Of a DNA stretch of 64,000 nucleotides, positions 50,401 through 59,515 are shown one piece after another; within the stretch, counting starts at the first letter, position 1, and each line of letters starts with the position of its first letter. The notes below the pieces were generated by a model. It saw nothing but the letters and a program-made list of their open reading frames with translations. It was not told the origin of the DNA and ran no database searches. The translations under genes and the position numbers were made by a program. The DNA comes from Chloroflexota bacterium (GTDB taxonomy: Bacteria; Chloroflexota; Anaerolineae; Aggregatilineales; Phototrophicaceae). Location: assembly GCA_011523615.1 (NCBI GenBank), contig WTGJ01000027.1, forward strand, positions 521,333 through 585,332, in the 5' to 3' direction.

Positions 50401-50925
50401 CCTGCGGAATGCTTTTCGGATCTCAGGGGTAGCAAACTGGCCAAATAACTTACGATAATCCTGCCCTGCATGATCGTCCGCCGCCAGCACTTCACGGATC
50501 ATTTCTTCACGCAAGTGGGCCGATTCCGCTTCATCGAGGATGCGAAAACGAGGGTCGATCCCGATCACTGCTGCGTTGTCTCGTATGATGTCGCGACACA
50601 AGGAATGGATCGTTTGAATGCGTGCCTGAGGGATTTCTGTGATGCGTTTCTGCCAGAATTTCTTTTCCCGTGAATTCTTTGCTTCCTGGAGGCGTATCGT
50701 AAAGTAGCGCCGTACCCTATCCTTCATTTCTCGCGCTGTGGCCCGCGTGAAGGTGATCGCAACGATGGAAGCGATGCTCCGCTCAGGTTCATTTTCGACG
50801 ATGTGGATGTACCGTTGGGCGAGCACATGCGTTTTGCCTGAACCAGCAGCTGCGGTGACCAGCACCCGGTTCGCTTCGGTATGAATCGCGCGGGCTTGCT
50901 CAGGAGTCAAGCTCATCAAGCTCAT
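47419..50925 (-). CDS. addA: AddA helicase-nuclease subunit
   Basis: UvrD-like helicase fused to a RecB-type nuclease; with AddB it resects double-strand breaks for RecA. From the ATG at 50925 it has 1168 residues; that ATG overlaps the addB stop (ATGA). Walker A is TAAAGSGKTHVLAQRY near residue 17, motif II is DEFQDVNQRQW, motif III GDPCQSIYSFRGAD, motif V SIHSSKGLEFPIVVL and motif VI YVAATRARDRLI. The C-terminal nuclease (about 1010-1140) keeps GRIDLL, DYKTNR and QMAAYHQA. Helicase and nuclease both look active. Confidence 0.95.
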   Translation of the reverse strand: MSLMSLTPEQARAIHTEANRVLVTAAAGSGKTHVLAQRYIHIVENEPERSIASIVAITFTRATAREMKDRVRRYFTIRLQEAKNSREKKFWQKRITEIPQARIQTIHSLCRDIIRDNAAVIGIDPRFRILDEAESAHLREEMIREVLAADDHAGQDYRKLFGQFATPEIRKAFRRVQFPVPKFPLAGELLGQWQDEWRARAAVKFAEFCREYSIPFLDVPSDDALGERCLQAAHHLEAIHLAHNQDDRYAEYEHLRELAVIRLTAAGKKDRWGSQFAKDEATAQLKRWVTAARCYRDEIGAPPDGLDRAAADDLQLWWALIHRVQQRYIQIKLEKNALDYDDLEWLCAQLLQEDAIRERYQEEIGHILADEFQDVNQRQWQIMQALSDGYEHKSLFLVGDPCQSIYSFRGADVSVFQQVKKKVGAGFTPYTLSQSFRSHAPFMAGLNDFFDCLFQREENQALLEFEVEEPTKMVCQRETAPEYVAHIELCCIDQTALKKAELPADRKAARKWEAALLAERLLAIVAQQEKIIEPENATIRPARFNDIAILFRSFSDINLYEEVFTRLGLPFKSYAGRGLFDRQEVWDAVNFMKSLHNPLEDLALASVLRSPFGNLSDDALYLLRAIREDSTQQRLPLIQQVQKAAAGQVADFPDDELRPLQRFLAMYTSLARMLGRVSVFELLSEMMNRSAYPAIVGAQNDGEQSRNNLAKLLEISRIREHTQLADFLDFIQRNRRHELPVAQAEISSSDTVSLMSIHSSKGLEFPIVVLADIGRRLESDPKEAFLDPTNEGPACIVLDERREEIEGYAYRKAKAIKIKKAAAEEKRIMYVAATRARDRLILSGMVHENKKGGWQKEGANWEAVLDWFGKDALAKLEPDVPVLKRYSWGRAQLYLAKSPPAHSSHSQQASPIAPISRIIADQPPIAAAIDTSLLEKVAESPSAKLHNLAASQLNATRSQPSSHHVFADEVSTSAESAGDRDEVEGTSSHRELGLLLHAALRQHPLPMPGKPLQEYLRGLCWKMAFGDTERAALLITEAVQVLEKYRNSSLYSELSSVPLQAIHREFPLTYRRQSSLIHGRIDLLYQKSDGKWCILDYKTNRLPSGRFLETALAEHAKRYDPQMAAYHQAIHSCKEFQPLMAAIHYLQHGVTLTIPEERLKQAGQLAGN

Positions 50926-53900
50926 GAGGGTGAATGCTGGATCATTCTTGCCAGGCGACACAATTCGTAGTACTCGCAATAGCGAACGCAACGATTGGCC
51001 ACCGGTTTTGTCGGTTTGTTGCTGAAATCACCGCTGGCAGCGAGGAGCAAGCGTTCGTGGACCAGTCGTTGGATGTTCATCAGCAAGGGTGCAGCATTTT
51101 TCCCATCGATGACGGTACTGGTCTGGCAATTCCGCAGGTGCCAGTAAAGGGCGATGTACTGCGGTACAATTTGACTGCCTTGACTCTTTTGTTGCGCCAA
51201 TAAGTAGAGCGGCAGTTGCAAGTCCAATCCTTGCGCCAGTTCGTTTCGGGTCAGGCGATGCAAGCCGCTTTTGTAATCGATGATGATGTAACGGTCCCCC
51301 AGTCGGTCGATGCGGTCGATGGTTCCACGGAGGTGAAACGGAGCGGAAGGAGTGTCGATCAGATCCATGGTTACGTGGAAAGAGTGTTCCAGGTGAGTCA
51401 CCATTCGCGGTGCATCACCCCATTTGTGAAAGGGAGAAGGATTGCTGAAATCCGCTTCGATGATCCTGCGGAGGAATCCGGTGATGTATTCTCGCAATGG
51501 TTGCATCAGGGATGGTTGCCACCGTTCTTGCAATTGGATGTACCGCGACGCGCCATTCTCGAATAACGTTTCGACGATTTCGGCCAACGAAGCCAGCGCC
51601 AGGTCGCGGTTTCCCGGCGCTATCGGGATCTTTTCTCTACGAAAAGGCTCATACAGTGCAAACAATGCCTGGTGGATCAAATCACCGAAGAACAGGGATT
51701 CCAGACTCTCTTCATCCGGCGGTGGCGGTGCCAGATCCAGTATCCGCTTGGCAAAGAAACGGTAACCACAGCGGACCAGTTCATTCAACTGGCTGACACT
51801 CCAAACGTAGTCTTCATTCAATTCGCGGAGCACCTCGTCCCGCGTGCTTGGAAGCAATAAACGACCGTTGAAGGAATGGGGCGGTTGTTTGCGCTGGCGC
51901 TGCTCATCCAGCGCGACGGCTTGCTCTACAAACTGCCAACGCTTCTTTCTTTCTGGATGGTGGTGGACCCAGCTTTGCAGCTTTACCGGGATTTGCGCCT
52001 GGCTGCGTTTCGAAAACCAGGCATTGAGCAACTCGATTTCAGAGGCGCAATTGCTGCGGTTGGCTTCATCCCCCAATTCATAGCAGCTCGTCCTCGCAGC
52101 AAAGGACGAATCGCTAAAGCAATCCTCGACTGCATTCCAGAAAGCACTGGCGGAGGTTGGCACCCCCTCCACTTGAGCTGCACGAGAAAAGGTGAGCGTT
52201 TCTCTCGTTGCCGCGCAGACTTGATGCAACACCTCATGGACGTGCAAACCCTCCTGATCCAGCTGCAAGGGCAGCCCTCTTTCTCGCAGGTATTCTCGCT
52301 CGGCCCGCAATAACCAACAGGAGCCCACTTCAGGGGCAGAAAGGTTCGCTTCACTCAAACCCAACACGTAACAATGCTCGAGATTCATCCCCCGGGCGGC
52401 AAAGAGTGTCGTGATCGTTACAGCATTCTGAAAGAGTGGTTGCGACTGTATGGATTGATCTTGCAGCAATTCTTCCAGTACCCGTACAAAAGAAGGTTGA
52501 AAGATCGCCTCACTGGCAAACATCTCTGCTGAAACACGAAGCGATTCGAGCACTTCCACCAGACGAGATAAGGCGATTTCACCCCGATCGAATGAGTAAT
52601 GTGCGGGCAATTCTTGCATCAAAACCTGGTACCTCTTCTTCAGATCGAGCAAACATTCGTTCGCTGGCTCCGCCAGGGCAAAGGTTTCGATCAACCTTTC
52701 GGCAATCGTTTCTCGCGAAGACTTGCCCAATTTCTCGATTGCCGCGAAATACGGTCGCAAGCATGCCATCGTACGAGACTGGATGTCTTGGAGTCCTTCC
52801 ACAGGGCAGCCCTCGCTTGCCTCATCTTCCATTCGTTGCTGCCACTGTTCGAAAGTGATTTCGGCACGCACCCGATTGCAAACCTGCTGCAGATAGAGAA
52901 GAGATGCGTCATCCATCAATTCGGGTTTCATGTAGGGCGAACGGATCAATTGCAACAGCTGATCGCCGGTGCATTTACCAGAAGCCAAGCGAATGAACTG
53001 CAAGACGGCCTGGATCAGCGGATTTTGCAGCAACGGTTGCCGGATCTGGATATCGAGCGGGATGGAATATTCACGGGCAATCTCCTCGATCAATGGTAGG
53101 TATCGTTGTGCAGAAGTGAGGGCCAGCACCACTTGTTCCGGCTCAACTGCAGCAGTCAACAGCTGCTGCTTCACCCGTTTCAGGACTGTCCTCACTTCAT
53201 ATTCTTCGTTGGGTGAGACGATCCATGCGATGCTCTCATCCGCTGGCCTTTGCTGTGGATCGCTACGAAATAGGTTGTGGGCCAGATGTTGGATGATCGG
53301 CGGTCGGCGGTCTGTCTTTGTCTGCGCCAGGGATGTTTTGTTCAGCGCAAGGCCCTTTTGCTGAAAGGCCTTCATCAATCGATCGCTGCTGATTTTGAGG
53401 CGTTCGAAAGGCAGCGGATGACTACCCTCCCCCTGAGCTGCCGCCTGGGTAAGGGTGATGAAGGTATTCTCCGTTGTCTGGGCGACAGCGGCGATGAGAT
53501 CGGCCTGCAGGGGGGTGAAATGTTCAAAGCCATCCACGAGAAATAGTGGCACGGTACGTTCGATGGCATTTTCTTGCAATTCGGCAAGGGCCAACCGGCC
53601 GGCACCCAAGCGATCGATCAATCGATGGTCGGCCATGTCTTGTTGAACGGCCGAAAAAATCAACGCCAGTTCTTGATCTTTTTTGCTCGCAGCCTGCGCT
53701 GAAAACAATTCCGGCGAAATCTGTTGTTGCGAGAATTCATCGATGAGTAGTGCGATTTCTTCTCGGAAACCTCTTTTGTCCACGATCTTGCCGAAGTATT
53801 CCAATCTCCCGGCGAGCTTGAGTCTCTGCAGGACTGATTTCATCCAGGTTTGACGCAAGACAGCGGACATCACTCGGACGTTTGAACCACACAGATCGAG

Positions 53901-54131
53901 CAACCGTTGGCTCAGAGAATCAAAGACGAACGTTTCCACCGCGAACAAGGCAGACCCCTCCGCCAGCTGCGAGAACAACCTTTCTTGAAACCTGCGCTTG
54001 TGTATGGTATCCGGAAACAGCAGCCAAATGGGGAGATTGGTGTCCCGTTGTTTGTGTTCGTAAATGGTTTCGATCAGGTATCGTGTCTTGCCGGCACCGA
54101 TCGGTCCAAGAATCAACGAGGACTGATTCAT
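50922..54131 (-). CDS. addB: AddB nuclease subunit with Fe-S cysteines
   Basis: Second subunit of the AddAB helicase-nuclease, with inactivated helicase folds, chi recognition in other species and an active nuclease. It has 1069 residues. ILGPIGAGKTRYL near residue 8 is a Walker A. The nuclease domain has RIDRLGDRYIIIDYKSG and then LDLQLPLYLLAQ. The iron-sulfur staple cysteines are visible: one in ELVRCGYRFF near residue 787 and three in CVRYCEYYELC near 1047-1057. It overlaps addA by 4 bp, and its ATG overlaps the stop of the receiver-NERD gene in the same way, so three genes are translated in series. Confidence 0.94.
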   Translation of the reverse strand: MNQSSLILGPIGAGKTRYLIETIYEHKQRDTNLPIWLLFPDTIHKRRFQERLFSQLAEGSALFAVETFVFDSLSQRLLDLCGSNVRVMSAVLRQTWMKSVLQRLKLAGRLEYFGKIVDKRGFREEIALLIDEFSQQQISPELFSAQAASKKDQELALIFSAVQQDMADHRLIDRLGAGRLALAELQENAIERTVPLFLVDGFEHFTPLQADLIAAVAQTTENTFITLTQAAAQGEGSHPLPFERLKISSDRLMKAFQQKGLALNKTSLAQTKTDRRPPIIQHLAHNLFRSDPQQRPADESIAWIVSPNEEYEVRTVLKRVKQQLLTAAVEPEQVVLALTSAQRYLPLIEEIAREYSIPLDIQIRQPLLQNPLIQAVLQFIRLASGKCTGDQLLQLIRSPYMKPELMDDASLLYLQQVCNRVRAEITFEQWQQRMEDEASEGCPVEGLQDIQSRTMACLRPYFAAIEKLGKSSRETIAERLIETFALAEPANECLLDLKKRYQVLMQELPAHYSFDRGEIALSRLVEVLESLRVSAEMFASEAIFQPSFVRVLEELLQDQSIQSQPLFQNAVTITTLFAARGMNLEHCYVLGLSEANLSAPEVGSCWLLRAEREYLRERGLPLQLDQEGLHVHEVLHQVCAATRETLTFSRAAQVEGVPTSASAFWNAVEDCFSDSSFAARTSCYELGDEANRSNCASEIELLNAWFSKRSQAQIPVKLQSWVHHHPERKKRWQFVEQAVALDEQRQRKQPPHSFNGRLLLPSTRDEVLRELNEDYVWSVSQLNELVRCGYRFFAKRILDLAPPPPDEESLESLFFGDLIHQALFALYEPFRREKIPIAPGNRDLALASLAEIVETLFENGASRYIQLQERWQPSLMQPLREYITGFLRRIIEADFSNPSPFHKWGDAPRMVTHLEHSFHVTMDLIDTPSAPFHLRGTIDRIDRLGDRYIIIDYKSGLHRLTRNELAQGLDLQLPLYLLAQQKSQGSQIVPQYIALYWHLRNCQTSTVIDGKNAAPLLMNIQRLVHERLLLAASGDFSNKPTKPVANRCVRYCEYYELCRLARMIQHSPS

Positions 54132-55405
54132 GGGTGGCGATCCGTATGCTGCAGGTGTTCCAATAATTTGCCGGCTGCGCGCAAAGTGATCCGATCGCGA
54201 AAAAAATAGCTCTGTTTCAATCGCTCATTTAAAGATGGTGCGAAAACGAGCGGGAAGATTTCCTCATTGGCGTGATACTGCAACTGATCAGAATCATTCA
54301 AGGATAGAATGGCACCAAAGATGGGGAAATCTGATAATCCCTGTCCGCCCAACCGTTGCTGGATGTGGTTCATATCCGATAGCAATTCTTGGGTCGGGTT
54401 ATTCTTCAGCGGGATCAGTTCCCCCTTTCGGTTCTGCGTCAACCAGTGACCTCTCTCTTGGTACAGCTGGCCGTTGAGATGAAGGAATTTGAAAATGAGC
54501 AGACCGGGCGGGCCGATCATCAAGGCATCGATACCACGCACACTGCGGATCTGAGAAGATGAGATGAACGAAAATCGTGCATCCAAATTCCGGGCTAGTG
54601 TTTGGAACACTTCTTGGGCGAGAAGATCATCGGTTTTGCGCCTCTGGTTGGCACGCAGCAAAAACCACAACCCACACACCGCGCTGAGCAAACCAGCGAG
54701 GATCAGCGCTTGCTGCAAAATGTGATATAGCTCTGCAAAACTGCCCTCTCGGCCGATCAATGGGATGACCGACAGCGCCAAGCCGATCAACAATACAAAA
54801 CTCCCACCCAGAATGGCGAGCGAAGCAACCTGCAGGAGTTTTTTTGCTTCTCTGGATAAGCCACGACCCATCCGGAACGGGCGAATGCGGAGTGAGGGCA
54901 GGATACGGAAATGAGGACGCGCTGGCAGGGCGGGTGCGGTTGCTGGGGCGGTGATGGGTGGGTAGCTTTGCTCCTCAATCTGTTGTTTCTGTGGAATCGA
55001 AGCCGCTTTCTTTTGGATGAGCGCGCGGAGTTCTTCGTACAGTCGCTCAAATCGGGGCAATGGCTTGCTCATGACGTGATCGGCTTTGCTCACAGCCAGG
55101 CACTGCTGCTTTTCTTGCTCTGTCAATGAATAGGCCGTATTGAGCACGATGGCGATGTTTTTCAGTTTTGGGTGGTGTCGAATGTGTTGGGAAACCGTGA
55201 TTCCATCCGTATCCCCGCTCAGGCGGATATCGATCAAGGCCAGTTCGGGTAGCTCCGTTTCCGCCAAATGCTCAACGGTATTCAACCATGCCAATGTTTC
55301 TTCGCTGCTCTGATGAACGATACATTGGATGTTCCATATCTCGAATACAGCGAGCAACATTTCTCGGATATCGGGTTCATCTTCGACCAAGAGCCAGGGC
55401 TGCAA
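54128..55405 (-). CDS. receiver domain + two membrane helices + NERD-like domain
   Basis: It has 425 residues and an architecture I do not recognise. Residues 4-120 are a complete receiver: E8/D9 acidic pair, phosphoacceptor D59, T90 and K114 (MSKPLP). A Pro-rich linker follows (about 130-175). Two membrane helices lie at about 191-215 and 225-249. The rest (about 257-420) resembles NERD nuclease-related domains, with GIDALMIGPPGLLIFKF, HLNGQLYQERGHWL and NNPTQELL. In NERD proteins the strand after the Gly reads roughly IExK; here it is FKFL, so the catalytic Glu and Lys are absent. It starts with TTG and ends in an ATGA overlap with addB. Likely role: membrane tether or phospho-switch for AddAB (inference). 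Confidence 0.75.
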   Translation of the reverse strand: MQPWLLVEDEPDIREMLLAVFEIWNIQCIVHQSSEETLAWLNTVEHLAETELPELALIDIRLSGDTDGITVSQHIRHHPKLKNIAIVLNTAYSLTEQEKQQCLAVSKADHVMSKPLPRFERLYEELRALIQKKAASIPQKQQIEEQSYPPITAPATAPALPARPHFRILPSLRIRPFRMGRGLSREAKKLLQVASLAILGGSFVLLIGLALSVIPLIGREGSFAELYHILQQALILAGLLSAVCGLWFLLRANQRRKTDDLLAQEVFQTLARNLDARFSFISSSQIRSVRGIDALMIGPPGLLIFKFLHLNGQLYQERGHWLTQNRKGELIPLKNNPTQELLSDMNHIQQRLGGQGLSDFPIFGAILSLNDSDQLQYHANEEIFPLVFAPSLNERLKQSYFFRDRITLRAAGKLLEHLQHTDRHP

Positions 55406-55444
55406 ACGGATTTGATCTCGAATTATGGTTCCATCAACTCATTC

Positions 55445-55450
55445 ATTATA
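55445..55450 (-). promoter_or_regulatory. -10 box of the receiver-NERD/addB/addA operon
   Basis: A perfect TATAAT on the minus strand, 40 bp before the TTG start at 55405. No good -35 is seen. It faces away from the kinase promoter 40 bp to the right. Confidence 0.45.
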
Positions 55451-55483
55451 ACCAGCTCAGCCAAGCCGCATAATCGCACGATA

Positions 55484-55492
55484 TGCTATACT
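55484..55492 (+). promoter_or_regulatory. extended -10 promoter of the kinase gene
   Basis: TGCTATACT is an extended -10 (TGn plus TATACT). With a start point near 55499, the GGAG at 55508-55511 and the ATG at 55521 fall in normal places. Confidence 0.5.
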
Positions 55493-55520
55493 CTCCCCAG
55501 ATTCCATGGAGATGGTGAGC

Positions 55521-56306
55521 ATGTTCACTGCCATCGTAACCGAACCAGAAACGGGCCAATTTCGCAATCTTGAAGTTTCCCCTCAATGGTTGCAAACTGG
55601 GCTAACCCCATCTTTGTTGACCGAATTCTCCTATGAGATCCACACTCAGTTGACCAGCATCCAATACATCAGCGATCATCTGCGGCATCGCACTCCTGAA
55701 AACGACCCCCAGAGTCGCTCATTGAACCTGCTGGCGCAAAATGTAGACACTCCCGAACGCTTGGTGGATGATTTGCTATTCACCAGCGAGTGGGAAGCAA
55801 GCAACCATTCCCTGCAGCGAGAGAACCTGACCCTGGACCGATTTCTTTGGCGCGTCATTCACCGGGCAAGAGATTTTCTGGATGAAGCAAAGGTGGAACT
55901 CAACCTGAATTACGCAGGCATCTGTGAGAGAACTTGCTGGGCAGACCGCAAAATCCTGAGCTGGTCGTTGGTGCATCTCATTCGAAATGCCGCCTTGTAC
56001 GGCAAAAGCACGAAACAGATTCAGCTGATCGTCCAAAGAGTAAAAAAGAACCTGGAGTTCATCGTGGCCGATGACGGCCAGGGAATCCACAACGAAGACT
56101 TGCCGCATATCTTCGAGCGTTTCTATCGGGGAAAATCATCGCGATCCGGCACAGAAGGAGCGGCCGTTCGGGGTTTGGGGCAGGGTCTGCATTTTGCCCG
56201 CGCCATTGCCGAAGCGCATGGCGGCGGCCTCGAAGTCGAATCTCAACCCACCCAAGGCGCTACTTTCATCCTGCGCATCCCGTTCATTGAAACGATCGAT
56301 CAGTAG
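55521..56306 (+). CDS. soluble histidine kinase-like protein lacking the H-box histidine
   Basis: Sensor-kinase-like protein without membrane helix or sensor domain; 261 residues from the ATG at 55521. That start follows GGAG by nine bases; an ATG at 55506 is also possible. The dimerisation region reads FSYEIHTQLTSI where kinases have FSHELRTPLTSI. Tyr (codon TAT, residue 38) replaces the phosphoacceptor His, and a His sits three residues later. The ATPase boxes are intact: LIRNAALYG (N box), VADDGQGI (G1), IFERFYRG (F) and GLGQGLHFA (G2). It is divergent from the receiver-NERD gene and 14 bp before the glycogen operon, so either could be its partner. Signalling through an alternative residue, or a pseudokinase role, is possible. 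Confidence 0.8.
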   Translation: MFTAIVTEPETGQFRNLEVSPQWLQTGLTPSLLTEFSYEIHTQLTSIQYISDHLRHRTPENDPQSRSLNLLAQNVDTPERLVDDLLFTSEWEASNHSLQRENLTLDRFLWRVIHRARDFLDEAKVELNLNYAGICERTCWADRKILSWSLVHLIRNAALYGKSTKQIQLIVQRVKKNLEFIVADDGQGIHNEDLPHIFERFYRGKSSRSGTEGAAVRGLGQGLHFARAIAEAHGGGLEVESQPTQGATFILRIPFIETIDQ

Positions 56307-56320
56307 CAGGTGGAGTGTAA

Positions 56321-58021
56321 ATGACGGGAGTCGGCTCTTTTCAGTTTGTGCTGCATAGTCACATTCCCTACGCTCGTAAAGCGGGAAAGTGGCCGCACGG
56401 TGAAGAATGGTTGCATGAAGCCGCCTCTGAAACGTACATCCCGCTCTTGAAGAAGCTGTATGAGCTGCGAGCGGAGGGCGTTCCTTTTCGCATCGCCATT
56501 GGCATCACCCCCATACTGGCGGAGCAATTGGCCGACACGGACGTCCAGGAGCATTTCGTCACATTTTTGGATCAAAGAATTGCTGCCTCCGAATATGACA
56601 TCCAGCTTCACCATGAAGGCGATGGCGCAGACCCCCATTTGCACTATCTGGCCAGTTGGTATCGTGATTGGTACACCGGCATACGTGAAGCGTTCCTCGG
56701 GCAATTCGAGCGCAATCTGCTGGCTGCGTTTAAGCAACTGGCAGACGAAGGTTATGTCGAGTTGCTCACCTCAGCCGCGACTCATGCTTATTTGCCCCTG
56801 CTGGCTCAAGACGCATCAATACGATTGCAACTGCAGACCGCTTTGAATGGTCATCAGCGACACTTTGGAAAAAAACCACGCGGCATTTGGTTGCCTGAAT
56901 GCGCTTATCGCCCCGCCTATTATGAAGGGGATCGGTTGCGCCCCGGGATGGAGCATTTCATCTCCGAAGCTTCCTTTGACTTCACTTTTTCCGAAACGCA
57001 TGCGATTACCGGCGGTCGACCCGTTGGCATCGCTGCCGGTGATGTCTTGGGTCCCTATGGTGAGGTCGTACGTCGATATGCCGTACCGATCGAGGAGTAT
57101 CGTCCCGTCCGGCCGGTGACGACCTTTGAGCCATACCGAATCATAAATAGCGAATCCTCAGATCAAAGCCACGAGAACGCGCTGACTCAAATCTGTGTGT
57201 TTGGGCGCAACGATCGGACCGGGATTCAAGTCTGGGGGGCAGATTGGGGATATCCCGGTGATTTTGATTATCGGGAGTTTCACAAGCGAGCCGGTAGCAG
57301 TGGCTTGCAGTATTGGCGAGTGACCAATTCAGACGCCGATTTATCCCACAAAGAGCATTACCAGCCGGAATGGGCGGCGATGAAATGTCAGTTGCATGCG
57401 GACCACTTCATCGATTTGGTCGTTGCTACGCTGCAGGAATATCACGCCACCCACGATAGCGCGCATGGCATCATATCCTCAAACTACGACACGGAATTAT
57501 TCGGTCATTGGTGGTTCGAAGGCGTTGACTGGTTGGGCAAAGTCTTGCGCGGTCTGGCGGAACACGATGAAGTGGATTTAACGACCCCGAGTCAATATCT
57601 CTGTCAACACCCGGTCAGCCAGGGCATCCGTTTGCCGGAGAGTTCCTGGGGGGCCGGCGGACGAGACTTCACCTGGAACAACGGCGACAATCGCTGGATG
57701 TGGCGACCGATCCATGAGCTGGAAGAGAGGCTGATCGGCGCTGCTGCAAAGATCGATCCTGAGCAACCGGATGAAGACTTTGTGATGAAGCAAGCCGCTC
57801 GGGAACTCTTGCTCACCCAATCCTCTGATTGGCCGTTCCTCGTCAGTACAGGTCAAGCACGAAGTTACGCCATACAACGTTTCAGCCAACATGCTGAAAG
57901 ATGCAACCGATTGCTGAATGGCCTGGAAAAGGGCAAACCAGATCGCGCTTTGGCGGAAGAATACTGGGAGTTGGATAAAGTATTCCCGGATATCGATTAC
58001 CGTCTGTTCCGGGATGGCTGA
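56321..58021 (+). CDS. GH57 1,4-alpha-glucan branching enzyme
   Basis: Glycoside hydrolase family 57, probably forming alpha-1,6 branches in glycogen. It has 566 residues. The chain starts FQFVLHSHIPYARKAG (family motif 1). The nucleophile Glu is E193 in WLPECAYRP and the acid/base Asp is D390 in YDTELFGHWWFEG. A C-terminal DUF1957-type helical region follows. GGAG lies before the ATG. It is the first gene of the glycogen block, 14 bp after the kinase gene, with glgA 33 bp downstream. The GH13 branching enzyme GlgB is absent here, so this enzyme most likely takes that role; alpha-amylase activity is the alternative. Confidence 0.9.
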   Translation: MTGVGSFQFVLHSHIPYARKAGKWPHGEEWLHEAASETYIPLLKKLYELRAEGVPFRIAIGITPILAEQLADTDVQEHFVTFLDQRIAASEYDIQLHHEGDGADPHLHYLASWYRDWYTGIREAFLGQFERNLLAAFKQLADEGYVELLTSAATHAYLPLLAQDASIRLQLQTALNGHQRHFGKKPRGIWLPECAYRPAYYEGDRLRPGMEHFISEASFDFTFSETHAITGGRPVGIAAGDVLGPYGEVVRRYAVPIEEYRPVRPVTTFEPYRIINSESSDQSHENALTQICVFGRNDRTGIQVWGADWGYPGDFDYREFHKRAGSSGLQYWRVTNSDADLSHKEHYQPEWAAMKCQLHADHFIDLVVATLQEYHATHDSAHGIISSNYDTELFGHWWFEGVDWLGKVLRGLAEHDEVDLTTPSQYLCQHPVSQGIRLPESSWGAGGRDFTWNNGDNRWMWRPIHELEERLIGAAAKIDPEQPDEDFVMKQAARELLLTQSSDWPFLVSTGQARSYAIQRFSQHAERCNRLLNGLEKGKPDRALAEEYWELDKVFPDIDYRLFRDG

Positions 58022-58054
58022 AACCGCAACCCTTTTTCTCGCCACGATTGACGC

Positions 58055-59515
58055 ATGAACGTATTGATGGTCAGTGCCGAAGCGGCGCCATTTGCCAAAG
58101 TAGGCGGTCTGGCGGATGTGTTGGGTTCGCTCCCCGCTGCCCTCACCCAACATTCCATGGATGTGCGTGTGGTGTTGCCTGCTTACGGCACGATCGATCG
58201 GCGACGTTTTGAGATCCAACACCAGTTCAGCTTCGTCACCGTAGACCGTCACGGACCGATGGAGGTGGAGGTATACCGTAGCGCTTGGAACGGCATCATA
58301 TATTACTTCCTATCCACTTGGCCTTTTTTTGGCAGCGAAGATTCCGTATACACCGTGAGAGATTGGGACATCCCCCGCTTCATCACGTTCAACCAAGCGG
58401 TGAAGCACTTTTTGGAACTGCTCCGCACACAAGAGAAATGGCAGGTTGATTGGCTTCATGCTCACGATTGGCACATGGCCTTGCTCCCTTTTATGGTGGA
58501 TCAACTGCGTCAAAATAGTGATTGGGCAAAACTCAAATGTGCCCTCAGCATTCACAACATCGGCTATCAAGGAAACGATGCTGGAGGTTGGTATTGGGAT
58601 CGCGGCATCCCTGAAAGACAATCTCACTTACTGCGTGATTCACCCCTGTCTGATAATCAGTTGGCGATCGGCATTGCCTACGCAGACTTCATCCATAGCG
58701 TAAGTCCCACCTACTCCCGCGAGATACAACATCCCGCTTATGGTCATGGTCTGCACGGTTTGTTGAGCGAAAGGAAAGACGATCTCTATGGCATCTTGAA
58801 TGGGATCGAGGTCGAACTGTACAATCCGGCGGTGGATGGCAGGATCGCAAGCCGTTTCGATGCGTGCAACTTCGCAACCAAGCGCCCAAAAAATAAAAGT
58901 GCTTTGCAACAATTTTCTCAGCTCCGGGAAGATGCGGATTGCCTCCTCATCGGCATGGTCAGCCGTTTGGTCTGGCAGAAGGGCGTCGATTTGGCTTTAC
59001 CAGCCTTGCGCTCCTTGCTTGCCGACAGCGACGTCCAACTGGTAATCCTCGGTGAAGGGGATACAATACTCGCTGACGAAGTGCGAACGTTGGCCAACGA
59101 TTTTTCCTGGAAGGTTCACGCTAGATTAGAGTTTGATGAAGCATTTGCGCAACAAATTTATGCCGGTAGTGATGTCTTTTTGATGCCCAGTCGCTTTGAA
59201 CCCTGTGGAATCGGTCAAATGATCGCGATGAGATATGGCGCTTTACCCGTAGTCAGAGAGACGGGCGGGTTGACTGATACGGTGACCAATTATGATAATG
59301 CAGCGGGGGATACAGGGACGGGATTCATGTTTCTCTGGGAACAGCCCATCGCCATCGAACGGACGTTGCGTTGGGCGCTTAAGACGTTTCAAGAACAACC
59401 CGTTGCCTGGAAAAAAATGCAGCAAAGGGCGATGGAGGCGGATTTCAGCTGGCAGCGCAGCGCAACGCAATACGCCAATTTATACGAGCATTATTCAATG
59501 GAGCAAGATGCGTGA
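58055..59515 (+). CDS. glgA: glycogen synthase
   Basis: GT5 enzyme that extends glycogen from ADP-glucose. It has 486 residues. [16 protein letters not shown] near residue 14 is the ADP-glucose motif. [21 protein letters not shown] and [17 protein letters not shown] near residue 380 complete the family signature. Its stop overlaps the glgC start (GTGA), so synthase and pyrophosphorylase are translated together. Confidence 0.97.
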   Translation: MNVLMVSAEAAPFAKVGGLADVLGSLPAALTQHSMDVRVVLPAYGTIDRRRFEIQHQFSFVTVDRHGPMEVEVYRSAWNGIIYYFLSTWPFFGSEDSVYTVRDWDIPRFITFNQAVKHFLELLRTQEKWQVDWLHAHDWHMALLPFMVDQLRQNSDWAKLKCALSIHNIGYQGNDAGGWYWDRGIPERQSHLLRDSPLSDNQLAIGIAYADFIHSVSPTYSREIQHPAYGHGLHGLLSERKDDLYGILNGIEVELYNPAVDGRIASRFDACNFATKRPKNKSALQQFSQLREDADCLLIGMVSRLVWQKGVDLALPALRSLLADSDVQLVILGEGDTILADEVRTLANDFSWKVHARLEFDEAFAQQIYAGSDVFLMPSRFEPCGIGQMIAMRYGALPVVRETGGLTDTVTNYDNAAGDTGTGFMFLWEQPIAIERTLRWALKTFQEQPVAWKKMQQRAMEADFSWQRSATQYANLYEHYSMEQDA

